A stretch of 64,000 nucleotides of DNA from Cardamine occulta (GCA_028015245.1 CM051365.1:10281263-10345262), one strand, 5' to 3'; counted from the first letter of the stretch, positions 22,440 through 35,227 are shown. Notes: generated from the sequence alone by a model not told the origin. Numbers and translations: made by a program.

Positions 22440-23640
22440 TAATCAAAAGGCTAAACCTCATCATGGAAAGCAAAAACAACTCATTTAGTTAGCTCTTTTT
22501 GATCAAATTGTTAATCCACTTTCCGATTTGACCTCACAGCAGAGGACGAGACTCGAAGAGACAGAGACAGAGACGAATATGTAGCAAGCTACAAGGAAAT
22601 GGAGGAAGAGAAAGCTTCGAAAAAGTTTTTTACAAAATTCGATCAAATCGGACCGAATCGAAAGAAGTAAGTTCACGGTGGTTATAGCCAATCTCTTGTC
22701 AAAGCACAACCTGGGAACATCTTTTGACTCATTCGAAATCAAAAAGAATCAAAAGAAACCGATGAAAGTAATTTTGTTTGCATAAAAACGTTTTAGAGAA
22801 AACATAACAGTTTGGAAACCTTTCGGTAAAAGAGGACTTACGATTGATCTAGAAACAGAATGTTATATTGGGCTGATTCTTAAGAGGAAGACGAAGCTAA
22901 CAAGACAAAACAAAACACAAAACACATGAGATACAGAGACGTGCCTATGAGGAAGAAAAAAGGCATTTTGTCTTGGACACCTTAATATTAATCAAATTTT
23001 GGGGTCTTATATTTTTAATGTTTTTGTTAGAATATATATTTTAGTGCTATTTTAAAGTTAAAATTCTATTTTATATATTAAGAAATAATGTAATTATTTT
23101 TAATATACTACAAAAATATTTTAAATTGTAGTAATTTTTAGATTAAATATAATGCTAATTAAGAAAATAAATTATAAAATAGTGTAAATTATATTTTTAT
23201 AGTTTAAGAAGATAGTATAAATTTTATTTTTATAGATTAAAAAATAATATTCACTATTTTTTTAGTTTATTATAAACTAATACGTTCAAATTTAATTATG
23301 ATATATACTTTTATCATAAAAAATGTATAGATTATTTTTGTTTTATTTTTGTTTTAGACTTCAAAAATTTTAGACACGACTCCGATGAGAAGACACTGAA
23401 GAAGCTTTGAAGTAAAATAAATGAAAATGAGAGTAGAGAGAGATGAGACTTGATTTTGTTCATAACATTATGGACACGTTTAAGCCTTCTAACAAAACCA
23501 AAAATCATCATGTTCACGTGTCCATTATGGGACATCACAATTCTATTTTCCACTGGATACATCACTACTTTCGAAAGAAAGCCCAGATTAGTCTAATGAC
23601 TCTCTGGTGGCCATGCAACCAATAGGAATTGAACACATGA
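22440..23640. repeat. duplicated upstream block, copy 1
   Basis: Non-coding block upstream of the synthase-like gene. Its parts recur in the same orientation and order at 44440-45170: CTCTTTTTGATCAAA, GACCTCACAGC, AAATTCGATCAAATCGGACC, GTTCACGGTG, GTTTTAGAGAAAACATAACA and, at the far end, GGCCATGCAACCAATAGGAA. The left half ends in a plus-strand mini-frame that is not conserved in the second copy, so coding is unlikely. An AT-rich insertion (about 22965-23385) related to 41990-42440 separates the two halves. Confidence 0.65.
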
Positions 23641-24359
23641 AATGTTTTAATTCCTAACTTTTGAAATATTATTTAAATGTTAAAGTTTTGCATTAACTTT
23701 TTAATTAAATAGGTAACTTATGTGAAAAAATACTCATTTAATTTTTCAAGTATTTGAAATTAACACATTTATTTCCCAACTATTATTTGCACAGAATAAA
23801 TCCTCAAGTTTAGTTTGACTTTGCAAAATTAGACTTTACTAATGTCAACGTTGAACAATAATTGGAAATCGTTAACCACGTTAGATCTAATTTTCAAAGC
23901 TTGATATATCACATCTTCTCCCTCGTGTCTTTTCTCCAAATTAAAATCCCTTAAGCAATTCCTCTCTAGTAGCAAACCCTAAATCAATTGGAAGAAGGAA
24001 AACAGAAATCTGTAAATTGAAATTCTTGATCGGAAAAAGACGCAAGCTTCAAGTTAGAAGACAAGCAGAAATCGAAAGGTATAATTTGTTTTTCTTTTCG
24101 AAAACTGTCCAAAATCATCAAAACTGGTTAAAAAAGATTTATCAAAATAAGCTAGAAACGATCAACTTAATTAACCGTAATATCCATACGCTATATATCC
24201 TGATGTACATGTGTTGGTGATGCTCTGATGTTATGTGATTAGTCATCTGCCCATTATTGACGTGCTACATTCACGTACATGTGCTGGTGCATGTTGAGTT
24301 TATTAGTCATGTGCACATTATGAATTTTGAAAGACTATTGATTAGGTTATTTTTGTAGG

Positions 24360-24800
24360 GCACTGAATGAAGATTGTAATATGGGTGAGGAAGAAATAGT
24401 AAAACTTGATCCTGAAAAAAGTATGCGCGGAAAATAGAAGGAATCTGACGATAACTCAGGTGTTGATGAAGATGATTGTGAAGTTATTGTTGAAGATATG
24501 GGTGGATATAAAGAGACTGAACTAGATTTGGCTGACAATATAGAGTAGCTAGCAGATAATACCTTTGTTGATGTAGAAATCTGCGAAAACTTAGAAGACT
24601 AATTTTGAGATGCTGCCCGTGAAGATGGAAATAGTAAATCTGATGATAGTGGAGATAATATTTGGGATGAAGACAAGGTTCCAGATCGACTATCAGATTC
24701 TGATGAAGAGGAAGAAGAAGGTAAACCATTCACTTATGGAGTCAGTCCTGATGAGCTTTTAGGATTAGGGAAGACATTGAATAATGCAGAAGACTTGATA
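24360..24800 (+). pseudogene. MURA-like transposase, N-terminal part
   Basis: An acidic frame typical of Arabidopsis MULE proteins: GEEEIVKLDPEKS, then repeated acidic stretches, DDSGDNIWDEDKVPDRLSDS, an EEEEE run, and FTYGVSPDELLGLGKT. There are several in-frame stops (near 24439 and 24546). The frame ends where retrotransposon sequence starts at about 24830. Confidence 0.6.
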
Positions 24801-24829
24801 TATGATGATTTTGATCCATATTTACTAAT

Positions 24830-26400
24830 GTTTTATAGTCGTTTTTAGTGTCTTTCGAGTCGATTTTGAGTCTTAACAGGTCAGAATAAAATCTTGGAAC
24901 ACAAATTGGATGGACTAGAGCTAAAAGGGCTTTTGAAGCAAAAGAGGAGGATTTGGAGCAAAAAGGCCGAATTTACACGCGAGCACCCGACAGAGCACCC
25001 AGAAGAGCACATGCTCCACCGCCAGAGAAAATTAGTGGGCCCAAGTTGACCTAATTTTGGGTGATTAAATAGGTCAGCAGCCTTTCTTAAAACACGTCTT
25101 TTTCCTTGGAGAAAAACCAGAAGCTGCTTGAAGATCCTCATGATATACAAATTGAAAATCCGATGATATCATGGTACGAACATGGTTCCTCAGAGTGTCT
25201 TGTTGGGAATCTTAAAATCTAGCCCGTTCATGGCTATTTTTATTTTGACCATTGTCTCCAGAATACACATATTACTTGTGAATATGGATTCCTAAATTAC
25301 TTCTGCAAATAAAAACTTCCAATGGTATGGTGGTTCGTATTACGTACCTTGATGTTGACAATCTCTTAAACTACTTCGATCATGGACTGGTTTTCTCCAG
25401 GAATTGTCTTCAGAACAACGACAATACCGGTGAATATTGAATCTTGGATGATTCTGAAAACTTCGACTTTCATCGGATGGTACGGCCAATTTGGTAGATG
25501 TTGCCAATCTAGAGAATCCAAGCTCCTTTGTCAAAATTTTCTTGATCATTACTCCTGAAATATCCTCATATCATTGGACATTCAATTTTAGATCATTTGA
25601 TCGAACTAATATGATTTGTGGCACATTTTATTAGATTCTGCGATTGCGGAACAGCTGTGGAACAGTCGCGGTGCGGCTGCAGAACGGTCGCAGAACGAAA
25701 GTTGCCAATCTTGCGATCCAAGCTTCCTTTTCCAATATTTCTTCGATCATTACTCCCAATATGTCCAACTTATCGGTGAATATTCGATCATAGCCCATTT
25801 GATTGAGCTGATTTGATTTTTGGCACCCTCTTGTGAATCCCACGATCACGAAATGGTCGTCGAATAGTCGTGTTGCTCAAAAATTGACAATCATTCAATC
25901 CAGATCACGTTTATTAAAATTTCCTCGACCATTACTCCCAATATACACAATTTATCATTGAATAATTAATCATAGATCATTTGATTGGAAAAATTTGATT
26001 TGTGACAACTAGATGTGAAAAACACGATCGCGTCTTAGTATGGTCGGCCGTGGCTCTATCCTTGGTCGGATTGTGGTTTGGTGAGGTTGGGGAAATGCGT
26101 ATGACTATGGAGATGAATGAGATCAAAAGGTGATTGAAATGGCCAGAGCTCTACATTGGTGTGGAGCTCGGTCACAAGCCACGTGACCAGGGTTGGGTCT
26201 CTTTGGGACCTTGGTTATGGGCTCTATGACCGAGGACGCCCTTCTTCATGACCTCGATCACGGCTCCTCGTGGCCTAGTCGGTTCCTTCTATCTTCTTTC
26301 TCTTTTTCTTCTTTTTTATTTTCTTTTTATATTTTTATGAAAAACCTGAAACAAAACATCAAAACATCGAAAGCAAAAGGAAATTAAAACTAAAAATGAA
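24830..26400. mobile_element. Ty3/gypsy LTR and 3' non-coding remnants
   Basis: LTR-like and untranslated DNA of gypsy-type elements. The left part (TTTTATAGTCGTTTTTAGTG...) looks like the start of a plus-oriented LTR. The part at 26160-26280 shares the CTCGGTCAC/GTGACC words seen in the LTR-like stretch at 29570-29660. A conserved gypsy phrase, GTGGGTTGCCTCTCACTAAG, stands at 26416-26435. Exact LTR borders could not be fixed by eye. Tandem repeats at 25498-26010 are listed separately. Confidence 0.5.
25498..26010. repeat. three diverged ~190-bp tandem repeats
   Basis: Units begin near 25498, 25701 and 25884. Each runs TTG(C/A)CAATC ... TCCAA ... TTCTTCGATCATTACTCC ... GATCATTTGAT ... TTGATTTGTGGCAC, followed by a GC-rich spacer of GGTCG/CGCGG words. 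Similarity is about 70-75 %. They belong to the retroelement remnant. Confidence 0.7.
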
Positions 26401-29400
26401 ATAAAAACTTACAAGTGGGTTGCCTCTCACTAAGCGCGCTTGTTTAACATAGTTGTCTCGATCTTGGTAGCAGGTTAGGCTTGAGAAGAAATAGCCTCAG
26501 GAATTGTTGTTCCCTCGGTTCCCTTGATAACTTGATAGTCAGCTGCAGCTACTTTCACAAGTTGTCCTTTAGCGGCTGTCTTAAAAGACTTTTGGTTGAA
26601 GAAGAACTTCCATCGTGTGCCTTATTATTTCTTGGATTTGTTCCTTGCTTTCCTTGCTAAGCTTAGGAGGAACTATGATCTTTTATCTTCGAAATTTGAC
26701 GTTGCTCGGGTGGCTTGGATGGTTGCTTCCGAGTTCTCTTGTTAACACTTTTGCTTCCCATCTTGGTTTTGTCGATATCAGGATCTATTGATTCTTCATA
26801 AAATGGTGGGCCTGAGGTTTGGTCATGCAAAGTGCTGGATATTAAACCTTCTTTTTGATGTTTGCAAAATGTGTCCTCTTGTTATCGTGGTCAATGATAG
26901 CACCAACTGTTGCAAGGAACGATTTTCCCAAAATCAAAGGTCTCTCGGTCCTTTCATGCATCTCTAGGATGTGAAAATCTGTAGTAACTATGCAGTCCTC
27001 TACGACTAGTTGCAAGTCACGAACTAATCCATCAAGGAATTTCTGTGATGAATCTCCAAAAACAAGACTTAAGTTGGATAGAGACATGTCTCTAAGTCCA
27101 AGTCTTTCAGCAATATTTCTCGGCATAACATTAACATGAGCACCAAAATCACAAAGATAGTTAGAGGATTCGATGCCTGTTATAGAGCAAGAGCAGACAA
27201 AACGTCCAGGGTCTTCTTCATTTGTGGTTCGTGTCATATGTACTATATCTTCGTGAGAATCAAATAGTGGTACCAATGGCTCAGTCACACGTCTAGTAAG
27301 GATTGGTACAGTTAAGATGACATTGCAATAAGCTTTAGGGTTCACCTCGGGTTTTCCCGGAAGTACACGGGCTGGTCTAGCGATAGCATTCGCAGTTTGA
27401 GCGACTTGAGTTTCCAGCTTCTTTGCAAATGTGAAAACTTTCGAACTTTCCATTCAATTCACCATAGATATTATCCACCTTTATGTTGATATCGCTTGTT
27501 GCTTGTTGATGAGAAATAAGCAATTCCTGCATCATTTTCTCAAGGTTATTACCTTGAGGTTGAGACCCGAGCTGGTCTAGTTGGGATGTTCGGGAAGGGT
27601 ACTTTGTTGTTGATGAAAGGAGGATGTGGCTGGAAGTTGTTGTTGCCACCAAAGTTATTGTTCTGAAAGCGGTTTTGAAATGACTTTGATTGCTGCGAAT
27701 AGTTCTAATTCTGAGAGTTCTCCACATTTAGGTTCCTATATGAAAGGTTAGAAGTGTTCCAGAAGTTGTTGTTGAAGTTATTGTTGTATCCACAGTTCTT
27801 GTAGAAGCCTTGAGTACCAACATTGTTAACATCTATCGAATGAATCATCAAACTCTTGTAAAACATCATTGTTTCCGTTGTCAATCGTCTCGCAAGCATT
27901 GACTGCACAGTGTTGGTTCCTTAGAAGTTGGTTCATCATGTTCTTAAGCTTGGCGATATGCTTAGCATCAGAATCACTAGAAAGGATTGTTCTATCGAAA
28001 TTGGTGCAAGTGTTGCTACTACTCGAAACAAGGTTGTCGATGAGAGCTCGTCCTTCTAGAACGGTCTTAGTAATGAAGTCTCCATTGCTGGCCATGTCGA
28101 ATGAGAGTTAAAACTTAGGGTGTAAACCTCTATAGAAACTACTTAGATGATTACGTTGTCTGAAACCATGGTGTGGACAATCACGTTCATAGTCCTTAAA
28201 GCGTTCCTATGCTTTGTAGAAACATTCGACCGGTCATTGTTGAAAGTGTTGAAGCTTGTTCCTAAGAGAGTTGGATCTCGACTTCGTGTAGAAGTAGTTA
28301 AGAAAGGTTGACTTGCATCCTTCTGAAGTAATGATCGATGCAAGGGATAGAGACTTTAACCATCTATGAGCCTTGTCGGCTAGAGAGAAAGGAAAAAGCT
28401 TACACTTCAAATAGTCTTCGGGTACACCATTTGTTCTTGTTATATTGCAGATTTCTTCAAAGAGATCGACGTGATCCATAGGATGTTCCATGGTTATCCA
28501 TCCTACAGAGAGTAACAGTTAGGCGGATTAAATTTAGAGAAAGAAATCTAACTAAGACAAAATATGAAAGGGGTTTGTTTTTAGGTTTTCTAATGATTAA
28601 GCAATGAAATAAGAAAGTAAGTAAATGAAATTGGTTGTAAACTAATGAGATTAAGGCATTGGGCATTTAGAGAGTCATCTTAGGGTTTCCATAGTTCTCA
28701 ACAAATCAAGTGAAAGATCATATGCAAATGTTTTCATTCTAGGTTCTCAACTACTAACACGGATAAACAAATAAGCTATAGTTCATAGAATGAATGTCTA
28801 AAGTCTCAACACCCCGTTACTCAACTTATGCAGGCAACGGTAGGCATCAACCAGCAAGATAAACAAGCTCGATAAGTTCACAAAGCTCCATAACTCAACT
28901 CACGCAGGTTATGGCAAGAAGCTTCAGTAACACTAGGTCTGAGAAGTAGGTTTACGTGGGTAGCCCTCCTATTCTCTTAGCTCAGTACTTGGTGATCAAT
29001 TCAAGCAAACATGCATTAAGTAAAATATATCCCAAGAAAACTTAACAATAGACGAAAATAAGCTCTAACAACCTAGATGAATTAAACCATGAATTCCGCT
29101 TGAGTCACCCCATAAAACCCAACAAAGAAAACTACTCCCTCCTGATGCAAAGAAACACAATAAATATCATAAAAAACAACATCATAAACGAATCAATAAA
29201 TCAAAAGGGATTCAAAAGAAAATTTTCTAGATTTCACAGAAGATAACTTGTCTCCCCCAAAAGCAAATAAGAGTAAGAAAGAGCTGAGAAACAATGAAGA
29301 ACAAGGATAAAACTTCAAGGGGTGACTTCTAGGGTTGGAGGCGACGAAGGAGGCTCTGAAGAGTCGTCCTAGAATTTCTGGTGTCGAGGTTGGAGAGGCA

Positions 29401-29983
29401 CAGAGAGAGGCTCACGAAGTCACACCCAAAACATTAGGTTAAATGAGTATTTATAGGCCTTGGGGTGTAGAAAGTCGGTTTTAGGGATTTTGTGGCAAAA
29501 CTTGGCGTTTTGGGCAAGTATGAGGCTGGATTATGACCTCAGTCATGGGGCTTCTGACCGAGGTGGTGATGAAGGCTGGCTCCAGTCGCGGGCCCTTTGG
29601 CCGGAGTTTTCAAGAGGCACGGCCTCGGTCACGCTCCTTGTGACCGAGGTTGACAGGGCTTCACTCTTCGGTTTGTATCTTCCAAACGGGTGAATGTATT
29701 GTTTTGATTCTTATTCTAGATGAATCTTAACTCTTCTAGATTTCCATAGACACCAAGAGCTCTGGATTTTCTGCATTTAGGTCTTCAAAGAATGCCAAAC
29801 TTCTGATTCTCTTAAACTGCCTTAAAATGAGTTTTGCTTGTCTTTGTGTCTTTTTTGCTCCAAAACTTCTAGAAGTCTCCAGGAAGTGGAAATGGTGGAA
29901 ATTTCCATAATCACTTGTTACTTCATTAAAACCCTGATAAAAACATATAAATAATGGGCAAAAATATGATGTTATCAACACTA
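26400..29983 (-). mobile_element. Athila-like gypsy element, gag-protease part only
   Basis: Minus-strand order. A probable 5' LTR/leader at 29983-28680 begins TGTTGATAACATC and has a TATA box in CTATAAATACTC near 29450. Gag frames are at 28491-28100 (DHVDLFEEICNI, KLFPFSLADKAHRWL) and 28095-27680. A retropepsin-like frame at 27453-26842 shows LCDFGAHVNVMP where the active-site motif should read as D-x-G-A, and ends PLILGKSFLATVGAIID. Reverse transcriptase and integrase are absent. Stops between frames show it is dead. Confidence 0.7.
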
Positions 29984-29984
29984 A

Positions 29985-32360
29985 AGTATCCCATGAGCTT
30001 TCCACGGTGTGCCTCCTTTAGTAACAACTCTCTTAATAATCCTTGGAGAATGCATAACCTCTTGCCTCAAAATAAGAATCCGTTATGAAGGTAGTATGTT
30101 CTGTGAGCTCCCTTGCCACGTACTTGAAATATTTCACCAAAATCTGGATTATTTTTATAAAGATCCTTAATGTGCTCAAATCCCATTACTTTTGCCTCCA
30201 TTGTTGATATCAAGGCATGTCTCCTAGAAAATGCATCAGCCACCATGTTCTCTTTCCTTTTTCTTGTACTTGATGATATATGGGAAGGTCTCAATGTACT
30301 CCAGCCACTTAGCATGTCTTCTCTTGAGTGAAGTCTGGCCTCAGAGATCTTTAGGGTCTCGTGATTTGTGTGGATGATGAACTGCTTCGCTAAAAAGTAG
30401 TGTTACTACGTCTCCAATGCTCAGACCAAAGCATACAACTCTTTATCATACATGGGGTAGTTCAATGGCGCTCTGATAAGCTTCTTACTGAAAAATGTGA
30501 CTAATCTCTTCCTTTGATGTAGCACAGCTCCCATATCCAATCTTGATGCATCACACCCTACCTCAAACATTTCTTCAAAATCCGGCAAAGCTAGTACTGG
30601 TGCGTAGTAAGCCGCTCCCTGAGAGTGTTGAAGGTATTTTCTTGAACTGTTCTCCATGAGAAGGGTGTATTCTTCTTTATTACAGCGGAGAGTTAGACAG
30701 CTACCGTACTGAAATCTCTCACAAACCGCCTATAAAAACTCGCCAAACCATGGAAGCTTTTCGCGTGTCTGATAGTGGTAAGGGTTGGCCATTCTTGAAT
30801 TGCTCGTATCTTCTCCTCATCCACTTGTAGTCCCTGTTCACTCACTACAAAGTTTAAAAACAAGCTTTAAGTACAAAATATGCACTTCTTAAGGTTAGCA
30901 TAAAGGCCTTCCTTTCGAAGCAATTTAAGCACTAGTTCATGATGCTCAAGATGTTCACTTATGTTCTTGATATATATAAGTATATCATCAAAATAGACGA
31001 CTACGAATTTACTTATATAAGAATGAAGACCTTGGTTCATAAGTCGCATGAAGGTACTTGGTGCATTAGTCAAGCCAAAAGGCATAACTAACCACTCATA
31101 CAAACCTTGTTTCCTCTTGAAAGTGGTCTTCCACTCATCTCCTTCTCGCATTCTTACTTGATGACACCTACTTTTGAAATCAATTTGGAGAAGACGGTTG
31201 ATCCACTCAATTCGTCTAGTCCCGGAATTGGATGTCGATACTTGCTGGTGATGTTGTTGATGGCTCAGAAATCCACGCATATCCTCTAAGTACCATCTTT
31301 CTTAGGAACCAATAGCACATGTACAACACACGGGCTTAAGCTCTCTTAGATGTATCCTTTGCTCATCAAGTCTTGAACTCGTTGTTCTATCTCCTTGTTG
31401 TCCTTGGGGTTCATCCTGTAAGCGGGTTTGTTGGGCAAAAGCTGACCCAAGAACAAGGTGTATCTGGTGCTCTATGCCGCAGATTGGGCATAGTCGCGGT
31501 GGAATGTCTTTGGGGAAAATGTCCTTGAACCTATTAAGAAGAGGTTAAACTTTGGAAGGAACCTCGAGCTCACTAGTCCCTGAACTTAGACGTTCCTTAA
31601 AAAACATTAGTAGCACAGTGCCTTGAGAACTAATAGTTTTACAAACATGACCAGAAGATAAATAAAGAACTAAACTTACTTGTCTTGGATGGTACATCTA
31701 GTATGAAAGACGTTTTCTCTTTGTACTTTCTCCGCGAGGTTGACAAGCACACTAAGTATTCTCCTAACCACCAAGAGCTCTCCGGTGTCAGGGTACTCTA
31801 TATCTTCGTCACGTTCAACTGGTTCATCTTCTTGCTCATCTTGCGACTCATAATCTCCACTAGCGGTGATGATCATCAATCTTTGGTTTGGGCTTTCTCT
31901 TGCCATGTGCCCCCTGCCTTGACACTCAAAACAAGTTATATCACGAGTTCTTTGAGTGGAGTTAGGAAACTTACCTTGCTCAGGACGTGTTTTCCTAGGT
32001 GCGTTGGTGTTTTTCCCTTTGAATCGTGAGTCTACTTCCACAGCGTTTCCTCGGTCTGGTTGCTTTGAATTACTAGGAGCCCATGGTGTAGTGGTCTTGT
32101 TGCGATTAGTGAATGTGTTCTTGCGCTTGATTTGTTGCTCCACTTGAACAGCTAGGTGTAGCAACTCATGAAGTCCACCATATTGAGCTCTCTCTCTAGT
32201 TTTCTTGCTATCCTTTCTTGCAGTCCATCTATAAATTGAGCCATCAAAGCTTCCTCGGATTCTTCTAACTCCCAACGAGTTCATTAGCTTCTCAAACTCT
32301 TCAAAATACTCATCTACGGTCCTGTTTCTCTGAGACAATTTACGAAAACGTTTCATAGTT
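29985..32360 (-). pseudogene. Ty3/gypsy gag-pol relic
   Basis: Minus-strand frames in order. Gag at 32360-31676 has KLMNSL and a CCHC knuckle CFECQGRGHMARES whose last Cys is replaced. Reverse transcriptase at 31280-30867 has WLVMPFGLTNAPSTFMRLMN and the catalytic YFDDILIY. RNase H at 30657-30400 has GCDASRLDMGAVLHQ and YPMYDKELYAL. The start of the integrase zinc region lies at 30315-29990. Each frame is separated by stops. The 3' end is cut off at about 29983 by the Athila-like element and the gag start is missing at about 32360. Confidence 0.8.
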
Positions 32361-32427
32361 ACAATGTTAACAAATAAATTTTCACTATAAACTTTATCTA
32401 TCAGCCACCGGATAAATATATTACTAT

Positions 32428-33060
32428 GTGACAACATATTTTATATCATGTTAAATAATAACTTAGATGTGAATCCATATATGACACATGATATAATATT
32501 TTTTATCATGTTAATAAAATAATTACCCATTAAAATTGGACCTCATCTCTCCCAAATATTTTTACTTGTTAACAAAATACTTACCCCGATAAAATCACGA
32601 TAGGGACATTTTTATCCAGATTTAAATGTTAATAAAAGAACTGATTAAAAAAATCATTACTATATATCTAATTTTCAGATTATTTGTTACCATATATTAA
32701 ATTGCTCCTTTATTAAAATGCTAATGATTATAACTAAAAAATAATTAATTCTTTCAATAGTAATATTGTATGGAAAATTATAAAGACTAGCTATGGAGGA
32801 GTTCAAAATCAGTTCTCTCACCACCATTCTCTCTCTTGCAACTGTTGCTCTAGTGTTACAGATGGAAATTTCCATAATAGTCCTATGCAAATTAATGGGT
32901 AAGTATTTATTTAACTATCAAAATATGTGGATTGTTATCAGCCCTATTATTAATGGTAATTAGTTTGTTAACATGATAAAAACATTATATCATCTAAAAT
33001 ATGTTGATTAACATCTAAGGTATATTGTTTATCATGATATAAAATATCTTATGAACATAT
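32428..33060. mobile_element. TIR element (about 630 bp)
   Basis: Arms of about 110 bp: 32428-32535 (ATTTTATATCATG ... TTTTTATCATGTTAA) match the reverse complement of 32960-33055. A short plus-strand frame at 32794-32904 (MEEFKISSLTTILSLATVAL...) is hydrophobic and could be a captured fragment; no family is recognised. It sits between the gypsy relic and the MULE C-terminus. I found no clear target duplication. Confidence 0.55.
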
Positions 33061-33148
33061 TAATGTATTAATCCGATGATTTGATTTTCAGTTTGTTCCT
33101 TGATTTCTCGCTTGGTTTTCAATTCCATGTTTTCTTGTTTCATTGTAG

Positions 33149-33247
33149 GGAAAATCATCACAGCAAGGAGCTTCTCAAGCTGAATCATCACAAGCAGGAG
33201 CTTCTCAAACTGGATCATCACAAGGAAGATTTGGTTTCTCTCTTTAA
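33149..33247 (+). pseudogene. MURA-like transposase C-terminal tail
   Basis: After an acceptor-like CATTGTAG|GG the frame reads GKSSQQGASQAESSQAGASQ and ends GRFGFSL*. Such Ser/Gln-rich repeats following a zinc knuckle are usual at the C-terminus of Arabidopsis MULE transposases. It is the partner of the N-terminal piece at 24.4 kb. Confidence 0.5.
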
Positions 33248-33249
33248 TC

Positions 33250-33900
33250 CATGTCGTTTTTTTTTCAAGCCTGAAAAACATGTTTAAGATTTCGGCTTCT
33301 CTGTTTTAACTTGTATAAGATTCTACATATGTTGTTGGATTCAGTTATGATGATTTGATATATGATATTTTTTTTTTCTTTCTTTAAGGGTTAATGATAT
33401 GTTCTTGATTTTGAGCATAAAACAAACAACAAGCACTATGTTCTTGATTTTGATTTTGAGCATAAAACAAACAACAAAGCATGGTCAGAACTAAGACTCT
33501 TCTCTATATTAGTCTGCATCTCTGGATCTGTAAAACAGAAAGAGGATTACTGTTACCTATAGGTCTGACAAGAAATATTATTAAGTTCTCTAAGAATGCT
33601 TCAGACTTAAGGGAACCATTGTGTCTTACACAATCAACAAGAAACAGCTATGTGAGCATAAAAGAGTTAACATCTGAAATATCAAGACGAAACTGACATG
33701 TATCCTAGTTTTATAGGAACTCAAAGAGGGTAACTCTCTAATTAAATGAATAAACTTACTGCAAGTGATCTGGCGATTATCATTGGCAAAAAAACTTTCG
33801 CAAGCTCCCCTTGAAATCAGAAAGTAGCAACGGTATGAATACTGCAAACCACATGAAAAAATTGGAGAAAAGCCTATGAGAAAGATGATATATCTGAAAA
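33250..33900. other. MULE 3' region, no gene supported
   Basis: AT-rich DNA between the transposase tail and the right TIR. A 35-40 bp direct repeat (GTTCTTGATTTTGAGCATAAAACAAACAAC) occurs twice at about 33401-33475. The frames at 33481-33696 and 33626-33919 show no family features. Confidence 0.35.
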
Positions 33901-34067
33901 TTAAATTTAACATTGACATTAGTGAAATCTAATTTTACAAAGTCAAACTAAACTTGAAGATTTATTTTGTGCACATAATAGTTAGGTAATAAATGTGCTA
34001 ATTTCAAATACTTAAGGAATTAAATGAGCATTTTTCCTAATTTGTGTTGACTGTTCCATATAAGGTA

Positions 34068-34330
34068 CAACGTTAAATCGAGACACGGAGCATGTTTACA
34101 GGGTTAAAAAACTTTCATTAGCAGTTTTTGTTTAATCAAAACGATGTTGCTTCCCTCTTACTAAAAAATACCTCAATTTTTAAAATTTGGACGTTTAAAT
34201 CCTCAAATTTTTAATATATCATTTAAATGCTTAATTTTTTATTGACTTAATGATTAAATGATTAATTTATGTTGAATATGACATTTGAGACACGAAGTTA
34301 AATCGAGAGACGGAACATGTTTACGGAAAG
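34068..34330. repeat. pair of ~35-bp direct repeats
   Basis: A unit like GTTAAATCGAGACACGGAGC followed by ATGTTTACAGG occurs at 34070-34103 and again at 34299-34330, about 229 bp apart. The interval contains only AT-rich DNA. Significance unknown. Confidence 0.6.
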
Positions 34331-34339
34331 ACATGTCCA

Positions 34340-35225
34340 AAATGCAAAGATGAGAAATCTCGTGGTGGGATTATCATAGCATTGAGTTAGTTTTAACTGG
34401 CTGTGATTTCAGGTCAATAATTTTTTCTACGTACCCTATGGCGTGGTAATCCTGCTATAAAATTGTTCGTAAACAAGGTTTAGTATCTCAGATGGATCTG
34501 TCATGGATTGATTCGGTCCGCATTTATTATGTATTTTAACCAATAGTATTTGTATTCCATACGAAAGTTTTGAAAAATAATGACGTGGAGAGAGATTTGA
34601 CATTTTTGTAAAATTTTGGCCATCTAGAAACATATTAAAAAAGACGTTTTGCCCATCTTTCTCTTACACTATCATCTTTTTCTTTCTCTTCTCTTTAAAC
34701 AAAAAATATATAAGATTATGATTTTATGATTTTTTTTTAAAATTAGTTGAATCTTAAAAAATAACTTTTTAATTTCTTTAAATTAGTATGAATTTTTCAA
34801 TTAGAACACACTTACGAGAATCTCTATAATTTTGGTATTCGATTTTATAGAGTTTTAACCTTCACCGTTCTATTGGTATAAGCAAATAGAGTTTTGACCT
34901 TCATAGAAGTGAAAATGCTAGATCTGAGGCTAAAAGAAATCTTAAGAAAATGAAATAGACTGAACAATGTATGTAATTTCATAACGCTATTTATTGAACT
35001 ATCGCATTATATATTTATGTATACTAGTATAACAGAAAATAACATTATTAGAATATATTTTTATATACAAAATTACATATCAATATATCAAATTACATGA
35101 TAATAAATTTTGTTATATATTTATAAATCATGTTTTGTTGTTCTATACCATGTTAGTTTTCACATATTACGTGAAAAATATTGTTAATTATCACTATATG
35201 TATTAATAGATCACACGAAACAATA
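34340..35225. other. AT-rich intergenic DNA
   Basis: No coding or structural signal that I can support. Confidence 0.5.
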
Positions 35226-35227
35226 CT

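Larger units (their letters stand above)
23723..34037 (+). mobile_element. MULE (MuDR-type) broken by nested retrotransposons
   Basis: Long terminal inverted repeats of about 130-140 bp: 23723-23860 matches the reverse complement of 33905-34037. The shared core includes TCATTTAATT, GTATTTGAAATTA and AGTTTAGTTTGACTTTG. The flanks carry an imperfect 9-bp repeat, TAACTTATG versus TAATTTGTG. A MURA-like N-terminus lies at 24.36-24.8 kb and a MURA-like C-terminal tail at 33.15-33.25 kb, both plus strand. The interior is replaced by Ty3/gypsy sequence (24.8-32.36 kb) and a TIR element. Confidence 0.65.

Noticed and set aside
22503..22742. Minus-strand frame in the duplicated upstream block as a real gene
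   Set aside because: The frame is not kept in the second copy at 44.4-45.2 kb, so the block behaves as non-coding.
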